NCBI RefSeq assembly: GCF_000721265.1 | Contig: NZ_JOFZ01000001.1 | Span: 850,177-914,176 of the forward strand | Reading direction: 5' to 3' | DNA from: Streptomyces sp. NRRL F-5126 | GTDB lineage: Bacteria; Actinomycetota; Actinomycetes; Streptomycetales; Streptomycetaceae | DNA length: 64,000 nucleotides | Shown: positions 58,621 through 64,000 of the stretch, piece after piece | Layout of the letters: every line of letters starts with the position of its first letter | How positions within the stretch are numbered: the stretch's first letter is position 1 | Position numbers and translations under genes: made by a program | The notes under the pieces: model-generated | The model's database searches: none | What the model saw: only the letters and a program-made list of their open reading frames with translations | Told to the model about the DNA's origin: nothing

Positions 58621-58924
58621 TCGCCTTCGCGCAGGTCCTTCACCACGCGGAAGCGTTCGAGCACGACCTCCGTCAGAACGTCTCGTGGCCGGCGCGCCGG
58701 CCACCGTCGTGTGTCCCCCGCCGCCGGGGTATGGCACCCGGCCTTGACCAGACCGACCGTTCTTCCCCATTGGTCCACGGGGTCCTCGGCATCCGTCCGG
58801 TCGACGAAGCAAAGGCTGTCCCGGGCGGGACGGAAGGCTTCGCCTTCAAGACACGTGCGCTGAAGCCGTCTGATCCCGGCCGACCTCAGCCCGGAAGAAC
58901 GGGAGATAGGGAGTCCGTCTCGGT
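58621..58924. other. Intergenic region with one weak minus-strand frame
   Basis: A 304-bp gap between pirin and MOSC genes. A minus-strand frame of 53 codons, from GTG 58778 (GAGG 5 bases upstream) to a stop at 58617, ends RDVLTEVVLERFRVVKDLRE and has GC-biased third positions, but it has no recognised family and overlaps the terminator. Nothing else is seen. Confidence 0.3.
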
Positions 58925-59452
58925 ATGAGCTCTCCAAAAGCGCCTCCCAGCGAGGTGGAGGTGGTGCAGCTCCTTGTGTCACCGGTGCACCGTTACTCGG
59001 GGCGCCCAGTCGATGGCCCGGAGCCCGATCCAGAGGGCGGGTTGGTGCCGTGCATCAAGGTGCGCAGGCACCTCGGGATCGTCGGGGACCGCTACTACGC
59101 GCGGCCGGCCCACCGGGATGCGTCTGTGACCATCATGACCGAGGAGGGGTTGCCCGTGGCTGTCGACCCGGCGACCGACCTCTGTCAGACGCGCAGGAAT
59201 ATCCTGCTGCGGGGCGTCGACATCGACTCCTACGTCGGCTGGACCATAGAGCTCGACACCGGCGACGGACCCGTCGCACTCGCCGTGAACCGCGCTGCAC
59301 GGCCCTGCGCGTGGATGGACGCGGTGATCGGCCCCGGCGCCCAGCGGGCGCTGAGGGCAAGGGGTGGTGTGCGGTGCACGCCACTGATCGACGGGGTGAT
59401 ACGCGTCGGCCGGGCGAGCTTCCGCGTCACGGAGGGCACGGCCGGCCACTAG
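58925..59452 (+). CDS. MOSC-domain protein
   Basis: A 175-residue MOSC (molybdenum cofactor sulfurase C-terminal) domain: VVQLLVSPVHRYSGRPVDGP, GIVGDRYYARPAHRDASVTI, LCQTRRNILLRGVDIDSYVG, then NRAARPCAWMDAVIGPGAQR with the conserved Cys, and GGVRCTPLIDGVIRVG. MOSC proteins bind a sulfur-carrying cofactor or detoxify N-hydroxylated bases. Substrate unknown. GGGAG lies 11 bases before the ATG. Confidence 0.92.
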   Translation: MSSPKAPPSEVEVVQLLVSPVHRYSGRPVDGPEPDPEGGLVPCIKVRRHLGIVGDRYYARPAHRDASVTIMTEEGLPVAVDPATDLCQTRRNILLRGVDIDSYVGWTIELDTGDGPVALAVNRAARPCAWMDAVIGPGAQRALRARGGVRCTPLIDGVIRVGRASFRVTEGTAGH

Positions 59453-59473
59453 CCGGGTAAGCGGGGTGAAGGC

Positions 59474-59608
59474 TCATCCGTCGCTCAGGAGGACCGCCAA
59501 CGAGGCGCCACCCATGCCGAGCCGGGCGACGCCTTTCCCCGTACCGTCCGGCACGAACTGGCCACACTGTCGGCAGCGAGCGACGAGTCCCGGCTCTCGC
59601 GACAGCAC
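59474..59608 (-). CDS. Possible small CxxC protein downstream of the sigma factor
   Basis: From GTG 59608 a 44-residue frame runs LSREPGLVARCRQCGQFVPD, GTGKGVARLGMGGASLAVLL to TGA at 59474. Third positions are about 80% GC, and the frame continues upstream into the sigma-factor 3' end without a stop. The CRQC pair may bind zinc. Sigma factors of this kind are often followed by a small zinc-binding anti-sigma gene; this frame is much shorter than those. A weak call. Confidence 0.4.
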   Translation of the reverse strand: MLSREPGLVARCRQCGQFVPDGTGKGVARLGMGGASLAVLLSDG

Positions 59609-59631
59609 TGGCCCGTGCGTGAGGCAGCGGC

Positions 59632-60369
59632 TCAGCCCACCGCAGTGAGGTGACCATCAGCGATCAGCTTGGCGCGCAGCTTCTTGCGAGCGTCGAACAT
59701 GGTCTTGTAGAGGGCGTTCCGGCTGGTTTCCAGCTCGTCGGCCAGGGTTCCCAGGGGGACCCCCTCGACTACCACCGCGGTGAAGACCCGTCGCTGCCGG
59801 TCGCTCAGCGCCGTCTCGACAGCCTCTCGGACGGCCTCACCCAGCTCTTGTGCCTGCCAGTGGTCGACAGGGTCGATGCCCGAGTGATCTGGCATCTGCG
59901 CCCACTCGTTCAAGTCGAACCGGGCGGTTGGGACTCGCCAGAAATGGCGGCCCAGCTTGCTCGACACTTCGAGCACCACGAACCGGAAGGCCCAGGTCGT
60001 GAATCTGGCGTCACCCCGAAAGTCGTGGATCTTGCGGGTGATCCCCATAAGAGCGTCGGCCGCCGCCTGGTGGGCGAGGTCGTTCAGCTCAGGACCCGTG
60101 ATCCGGCACAGAGGCCCCCGGCGGAACGCTTCGCCGATCGCCATGCGAACCAGTAGCGCGTGCAGACACACACAGGCCTGCTCGTACCGCAGGCCCTTCC
60201 CCTCTCCCAGTGCGTCTACCCACGCGGCGGATTCCGGGTCCAATGGCCTTCGAGTTTCGCAAGCCCCTTCCATCGGAGCCGCGTCACCAATTCCGGCAGA
60301 GTCGCTTGGACCCGAGTGGCATGACTTCCCAACGCTCGCAGAATACATGGTTCTCGATCCCCAGGTCAT
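59632..60369 (-). CDS. ECF-like sigma-70 family factor
   Basis: About 245 residues. Region 2: ELNDLAHQAAADALMGITRK, FRGDARFTTWAFRFVVLEVS (the typical FRGDARFTTW stretch). Region 4: LSDRQRRVFTAVVVEGVPLG, TLADELETSRNALYKTMFDA, RKKLRAKL. The N-terminal 60 residues are not conserved. The start is uncertain: ATG 60369 follows TTAGATTG (possibly a -10 hexamer) and ATG 60273 would give the shorter MEGACETRRPLDPESAAWVD. No clear anti-sigma gene is adjacent. Confidence 0.88.
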   Translation of the reverse strand: MTWGSRTMYSASVGKSCHSGPSDSAGIGDAAPMEGACETRRPLDPESAAWVDALGEGKGLRYEQACVCLHALLVRMAIGEAFRRGPLCRITGPELNDLAHQAAADALMGITRKIHDFRGDARFTTWAFRFVVLEVSSKLGRHFWRVPTARFDLNEWAQMPDHSGIDPVDHWQAQELGEAVREAVETALSDRQRRVFTAVVVEGVPLGTLADELETSRNALYKTMFDARKKLRAKLIADGHLTAVG

Positions 60370-60565
60370 CCGTACGAACAATCTAACCACGGGGCCATCT
60401 ACACACCGTCTACGTTAAATCGCTGCCTGAGTTCTCGAAAATTCAACCCTCTGCGCATTCAGAATCCAGCGGCGAATAGTTCCCTGGAGCCCTTAGAGGC
60501 TGGGAAAGGGCCGCATTCTCATCGCGCATTCAATTGCAGTGTCCATTGCGGCGAGCCGGACGGCC

Positions 60566-60904
60566 TCAGCTGCCAAGACGGCCGGGGTGGCCCGGGTCGA
60601 TCAGCTGCTCGTAGCCTGGATTCTCCTCGATGAACCGGTCGACCACAGGGCAGTGGTTGGTGATGGTCGCCCCCTTGGCTGCGAGGTCGTCGAGGGCGTA
60701 GCGGATCAGCAGCTTGGACCAGCCGCGCCCTCGGAACTCCTCCCGGATCGTCGTATGGGTCAGGACGCGTCGCGAACCGACCGTCTCGTAGACGAGCATG
60801 CCCGCAGCCTGGTCGCCGTAGCGCAACTCGTAGAAACGGCCATCCGGGTTGTCCGAGACCTCCACGCGCTCGCCGCCCGCAGGTCCCTGCTGTCCGCTGG
60901 TCAT
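60566..60904 (-). CDS. Small GNAT-type N-acetyltransferase (YidJ-like)
   Basis: A 112-residue protein of the short GNAT group: DNPDGRFYELRYGDQAAGML, VYETVGSRRVLTHTTIREEF, RGRGWSKLLIRYALDDLAAK (acetyl-CoA loop R-G-R-G-W), GATITNHCPVVDRFIEENPG. These minimal enzymes have unknown substrates. GAGG lies about 8 bases before ATG 60904; a longer reading from 60994 has no family support. Confidence 0.92.
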   Translation of the reverse strand: MTSGQQGPAGGERVEVSDNPDGRFYELRYGDQAAGMLVYETVGSRRVLTHTTIREEFRGRGWSKLLIRYALDDLAAKGATITNHCPVVDRFIEENPGYEQLIDPGHPGRLGS

Positions 60905-61062
60905 GATTGACCTCGCTTCTCGGTCGTCCAGGGCTTGCTGTCGCGGCGGACGAACACGGTCAGGCGTGTCTTCGTCGGTAGCTGCGATCAGCACACGTTC
61001 AGAAGTTCCGTGAGCTTCCGGGCATTGTTAAAGACGCGTGTCGGCGCACGGGAGGCGAGGTC

Positions 61063-61371
61063 GTGAACCCGACCTACCGGAGGCACGGAAACCACGCCGA
61101 AGGGATCGAGATCACCCACGGCCCGTCGGCGTGAGCTACCGGTCGCCATCTTCTACCTGGACGACGAGCCCCGCCACGTGGCGGGAGCGACGATCGCCGA
61201 CATCGAGGCGCCTGGGCTGTGGCCCGGGAAGGTGGTCACCGAGGTGGTGCCCTGCGGGACATTCCGGGTGGCCGGCCCCGAGCACCAGGACTGCCTCCGG
61301 CGCTACCCGAACGGCTCTGCACGTGCCACCACGTCCGCCCGGACTGGCGGCTGCCCAAAAGGTCGGCCTGA
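61063..61371 (+). pseudogene. msrA: Decayed msrA (peptide methionine sulfoxide reductase A)
   Basis: Fragments of MsrA are spread over three frames: [20 protein letters not shown] (61063 on), then after a stop SYRS joined out of frame to [20 protein letters not shown] and [34 protein letters not shown], and in a third frame [17 protein letters not shown] to TGA at 61371. The segment around FFFQIHDPTT, which lies between two SYR motifs in intact MsrA, is missing, as is the whole catalytic N-terminus (GCFW). Several lesions exclude a simple sequencing error. Functional MsrA must be encoded elsewhere if present. Confidence 0.85.
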
Positions 61372-61383
61372 AGACGGCCACAA

Positions 61384-61414
61384 GGCTGCCCCCCGGATGC
61401 CGGCGGGGGCAGCC
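61384..61414 (-). terminator. Terminator after trxA
   Basis: GGCTGCCCCC (61384-61393) pairs with GGGGGCAGCC (61405-61414), 18 bases beyond the thioredoxin stop on the minus strand. Confidence 0.6.
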
Positions 61415-61431
61415 CACGCGGGCCCCGCCGG

Positions 61432-61761
61432 TTACTTGAGGAACTCCATCAGGTCGTGCTCGAGAGCCGCCTTCGGCTTGGCCCCGATCACCGTTTTGAC
61501 TACCTTGCCGCCCTGGTAGACGTTGAGCGTGGGGATCGAACTGACGCCGTACTCCTGTGCGGTGCGAGGGCTGAGATCCACGTTCAACTGCACCACCTCG
61601 ATCCTGTCACCGTACTGGTCGGCCAGCTGTTCCAGCACTGGCGCCACCAGGCGGCAGGGTCCGCACCACGGGGCCCAGAAGTCGACGAGAACGGTCCTCT
61701 CGCTCGCAAGCACCTCCACGGGGAACGTTTCGTCGGTGACGTCTCTCAGGCTGCCTGCCAT
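61432..61761 (-). CDS. trxA: Thioredoxin
   Basis: A 109-residue classic thioredoxin: [40 protein letters not shown] with the WCGPC redox site, [40 protein letters not shown] (cis-Pro). It reduces cytoplasmic disulphides with thioredoxin reductase, which is not in this window. The ATG at 61761 follows GGAGG by 5 bases. It follows an SDR gene in the same direction with a 90-bp gap. Confidence 0.95.
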   Translation of the reverse strand: MAGSLRDVTDETFPVEVLASERTVLVDFWAPWCGPCRLVAPVLEQLADQYGDRIEVVQLNVDLSPRTAQEYGVSSIPTLNVYQGGKVVKTVIGAKPKAALEHDLMEFLK

Positions 61762-61851
61762 GTGGTCCTCCATACGCGGGCATCGCGGTGGATGCGGTTG
61801 GCGAAGGTAGCCCGTCCGGGGCGGTCAGGCGTCCAGGGCGGGCAGCCAGAA

Positions 61852-62625
61852 TCAGTTCCGGCCGGCCATGATTCCGCCGTCGACGTTGAGGATGGCGCCC
61901 GTCGTCCAGCTCGAAGCATCCGAGAGCAGGAAGACGATCGCCGAGGCGATATCCCGGGGCGTGCCAACGCGGCCGAGCGGGTGCAGGCCGCTCAGCTGCT
62001 CCATCGCGCCGTCGAGCTGGTCGGCGGGGAAGACCTTCTCGAACAGGGGTGTCCTGGTGACCGCGGGGGCCACCGCATTCACGCGGATGCCCTCGCCCGC
62101 CAGTTCGATGGCCAGGTTGTGCGTGAGGGCGTGCAAGCCCGCCTTGGCCATCGAGTAGGCAGACGACGGGGTGACACCGATGGCCTGATGTGCCCACATG
62201 CTGCCGACATTCACGATGGCGCCACCCTGCCCGCCGGCGATCATGCCGCGCACGACGGTCTGGGTCAGGAAGAACGTCGCCCTGTTGATGTCGTGGTAGG
62301 CGTCGTAGTCCGCAACCTCGTAGTCGAGGAACGGCTTCGGAATGTAGAACCCAGCGGCATTGACGAGAAGCGTGGCATCGGGGTGGTCCTCCGCCAGTTG
62401 CTTCTGCGCTTCTACCACCTGGTCGGAGTCCGCCAGGTCCGCGGCGACCGACCAGGCGGTGCCCGACCGCGACAGTCCCGCCACGGCGTCGTCGAGTTTG
62501 CGTCCCGTGCGACCGACGAGCACCGCGCTACCGCCCGCCGCCACCACGTCCTCGGCGGTCTTGAGACCCATTCCGCTGGCGCCGCCGATCACGACGATCT
62601 TCTTGCCCTCGAAGTCCGTAGCCAC
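61852..62625 (-). CDS. SDR-family oxidoreductase
   Basis: A 257-residue short-chain dehydrogenase: KKIVVIGGASGMGLKTAEDV (cofactor loop), TLLVNAAGFYIPKPF, GAIVNVGSMWAHQAIGVTPS with catalytic Ser, SAYSMAKAGLHALTHNLAIE (Tyr-x-x-x-Lys), GIRVNAVAPAVTRTPLFEKV. GTG 62625 follows GGAGAG by 8 bases. The promoter region carries three phased TCTAC repeats. Substrate unknown. Confidence 0.92.
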   Translation of the reverse strand: MATDFEGKKIVVIGGASGMGLKTAEDVVAAGGSAVLVGRTGRKLDDAVAGLSRSGTAWSVAADLADSDQVVEAQKQLAEDHPDATLLVNAAGFYIPKPFLDYEVADYDAYHDINRATFFLTQTVVRGMIAGGQGGAIVNVGSMWAHQAIGVTPSSAYSMAKAGLHALTHNLAIELAGEGIRVNAVAPAVTRTPLFEKVFPADQLDGAMEQLSGLHPLGRVGTPRDIASAIVFLLSDASSWTTGAILNVDGGIMAGRN

Positions 62626-62688
62626 GCGAATCACTCTCCATTGTGCGGCGAACACTTCTTGTTCGCAGTCGACTGTGCCACGGCGGGG

Positions 62689-62715
62689 TCTACGACAGCT
62701 CTACAGCGCCTCTAC
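62689..62715. repeat. Three TCTAC direct repeats at 11-bp phase
   Basis: TCTAC starts at 62689, 62700 and 62711, exactly one helical turn apart (TCTACGA, TCTACAG, TCTACAA with 4-base spacers). The layout equals that of SARP-type activator sites. They lie 64 bases upstream of the SDR start and 292 bases before the DUF427 start; the rest of the 381-bp gap shows no gene. Confidence 0.5.
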
Positions 62716-63006
62716 AATGTGTGCCAAGACCCGCCTGCAAGGATGCGGAATACGTCAGGCCGCCAACTGCCTTCTGCGCGCTCCACGGTCTACTAAGACA
62801 TTGTGCTGATGGCACCGCCGTCGTACGTCACGGTTCTCCGGGCGGACTGCTCAGCCCGCATCCCGTAAGCACTCGACTTTCGCAACCGTGCCGGGTAAGA
62901 GCGCGACTGCCTGCAACGCTGAACAAGCAGTCCCAGCACACCAGATGCTGATGCCGCTCCTTCAGCACGAACCGGGCGAAGGAACTCAAGGAAGAGGGAG
63001 GCTCTC

Positions 63007-63312
63007 ATGAGAGCCACTATGAACGGGCGCGTCCTCGCCGAGGCGCCCGACGACGAAACGATCGCGATTGAGGGGAACGTCTATTTCCCCCCAGGTTCAG
63101 TGACACATGCCCTCCTCAGCGAGAGCGATACCCCGTACTTTTGCCCTTGGAAGGGGCGCAGCCAGTATTTCGACGCCACCATCGGCGACAAACGGGTGGA
63201 CGATGTGGCCTGGAGCTACCCTGACCCCCTCGCCGGCGCGATAGGGATCGTGGGGCAGGACTTCTCCGGCTACGTGGCGTTCAGTCCTGGTGTAGCGGTC
63301 AGCCGCGGCTGA
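63007..63312 (+). CDS. DUF427 domain protein
   Basis: A 101-residue protein of the DUF427 family: VLAEAPDDETIAIEGNVYFP, PPGSVTHALLSESDTPYFCP, WKGRSQYFDATIGDKRVDDV, AWSYPDPLAGAIGIVGQDFS. The PYFCPWKG and AWSYPDP motifs are diagnostic. Function is not established. GGGAGG lies 5 bases before the ATG; a second in-frame ATG four codons on is also possible. Confidence 0.93.
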   Translation: MRATMNGRVLAEAPDDETIAIEGNVYFPPGSVTHALLSESDTPYFCPWKGRSQYFDATIGDKRVDDVAWSYPDPLAGAIGIVGQDFSGYVAFSPGVAVSRG

Positions 63313-63317
63313 CCGCT
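63294..63317 (+). terminator. Hairpin over the DUF427 stop codon
   Basis: AGCGGTCAGC (63294-63303) pairs perfectly with GCTGACCGCT (63308-63317) around CGCG; the TGA lies in the right arm. Confidence 0.55.
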
Positions 63318-63520
63318 CGCCTCCTCACCAGCCGGGCCGGCAGCAGGCCACCGCGGTCGCACGAGGGAGGCCGTCTCTTACCCGGGCGGCCCTCCTCTGC
63401 CGGGTAAGGTGCGCGCTCCCTGCGACGCACACCAGGTGAACAGGGACCACCGGCTCCGGAAAGCGGTCTGACGATGCGATGGCGTCGACGGAGCCGAAAA
63501 GGCGACAGGAGGATCACACC

Positions 63521-63850
63521 GTGACCACAAACCGCGACGGCTTCCGCGCCGAAGACGGCGCCCAGGTGCCGGCTGAGCGGATCGCGGCCGCCGTCACCGC
63601 AGGGAGCTTCATCTACAGCGACGGCGCCACGCAGAGCTTCGATCCCGGCGGGGCCACCCGCTACACCGAGCACGGGCGCGAGACAGCGGGCACGTGGTCC
63701 ATCGACGAGGACGGTCACTTCAGCTCCTTTTGGCCCCCCGACTATCGGGCCTCCTACGAGGTCCGGTGGGTGGTGGAGAAAGGGCACGTCGTCGGTTTGC
63801 GGTTCTCGGACGTCGTGAGCGGTGCACACTTCGACGGCCGATACCACTGA
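63521..63850 (+). CDS. Hypothetical protein, beta-rich
   Basis: A 109-residue protein from GTG 63521, with AGGAGG 8 bases upstream. It contains VTAGSFIYSDGATQSFDPGG, TRYTEHGRETAGTWSIDEDG, HFSSFWPPDYRASYEVRWVV and ends VVSGAHFDGRYH, suggesting a small beta-barrel. I do not recognise the family. A separate gene starts 52 bases downstream. Confidence 0.75.
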   Translation: MTTNRDGFRAEDGAQVPAERIAAAVTAGSFIYSDGATQSFDPGGATRYTEHGRETAGTWSIDEDGHFSSFWPPDYRASYEVRWVVEKGHVVGLRFSDVVSGAHFDGRYH

Positions 63851-63901
63851 CCGGCACAGATCACCGAGACAGCGGGTCGCGAGCGCGTGGAGGCGCAGCA
63901 C

Positions 63902-64000
63902 ATGGACACGAGCGAACGTCTGTCCGCGCTGGCCCGACGAGTGGGTGCCGCCGATGTCGTGGACGCCATGGGCCGCCTCCACAAGCACCGGAGTCACATC
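63902..64000 (+). CDS. Probable RraA-family protein, cut by the window end
   Basis: The first 33 codons of a gene: ATG 63902 after GGAGG, reading MDTSERLSALARRVGAADVV, then VVDAMGRLHKHRSHI. The VDAMGR-x-HxHR-x-H start resembles actinomycete RraA-like (regulator of RNase E activity/demethylmenaquinone methyltransferase-like) proteins. Too short to be sure. Confidence 0.55.
   Translation, partial: MDTSERLSALARRVGAADVVDAMGRLHKHRSHI

Noticed and set aside
1..64000. tRNA, rRNA, insertion sequences, transposases, integrases and CRISPR arrays
   Set aside because: None was seen on either strand in a read-through of the sequence and translations.

Overview
The window reads as chromosomal DNA of a Streptomyces or close relative. 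GC is very high with strongly GC-biased third codon positions, several genes have a -10-like hexamer right before the start codon (leaderless type), and there are actinomycete-specific families: a complete conservon (NIT-domain histidine kinase, roadblock protein, DUF742 protein, GTPase), a WhiJ-type trio (XRE/DUF5753, DUF397, RsbW-like ATPase), a mycothiol-dependent maleylpyruvate-isomerase-type enzyme, a MerR-PP2C fusion, an ECF41 sigma factor, a TetM/OtrA-like ribosomal protection protein and several actinobacterial DUF families. There are no rRNA or tRNA genes, IS elements or CRISPR arrays.

Layout. 1-3.9 kb: an AT-richer left edge, a helix-turn-helix protein with a zinc-ribbon-like tail, the WhiJ-type trio and a DUF4291 protein. 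4.0-10.7 kb: a minus-strand polymorphic-toxin operon (SseB-like protein, a WXG100-like protein broken by one frameshift, a 1594-residue WXG/DUF6531/RHS protein ending in a probable ADP-ribosyltransferase toxin, then two lower-GC genes that are immunity candidates). 10.8-15.6 kb: VWA protein, S4 RNA-binding protein, DUF2630, an endonuclease/exonuclease/phosphatase-family protein and two small membrane proteins. 15.8-25.2 kb: MerR-PP2C fusion with one altered metal-site residue, GNAT, two alpha/beta hydrolases, an RlmA-like rRNA methyltransferase, a tandem Lrp regulator, PAP2 phosphatase, BlaI-type repressor with its dyad operator, and an FMN reductase/LLM oxidoreductase pair. 25.4-34.3 kb: an osmoprotectant-type ABC transporter (ATPase and two permeases) whose lipoprotein lies 5.3 kb away, on the far side of the oppositely oriented conservon. 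34.6-51.5 kb: ribosomal protection GTPase with a small overlapping upstream reading frame, GntR-MFS operon, nitrilase, a degenerate GC-rich repeat block, second MFS pump, LURP-one-like and APH-like proteins, thioredoxin-NHL protein, M18 aminopeptidase, TetR/SDR/VOC module and an ECF41 sigma factor divergent from a SnoaL-like protein.

51.5-54.8 kb is the most unusual accessory stretch: a secreted ScARP/scabin-like ADP-ribosyltransferase, then a minus-strand set of a zinc-ribbon protein, a small Pro/Gly/Asp-rich protein and a PCMT-like methyltransferase (frameshifted), divergent from an XRE regulator of the type I recall beside ATP-grasp peptide (graspetide) loci, although no ATP-grasp gene is present. 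54.9-64 kb: acyl-CoA dehydrogenase, SseB-like protein, pirin, MOSC protein, an ECF-like sigma factor with a tiny downstream CxxC frame, GNAT, a decayed msrA, thioredoxin, SDR, DUF427, a hypothetical protein and the start of a probable RraA-family gene cut by the window end.

Three genes carry lesions visible in the raw sequence (WXG-like gene, PCMT-like gene, msrA). The first two could be assembly errors; msrA has several lesions and looks truly decayed. All functional calls come from reading motifs by eye, without a database search.
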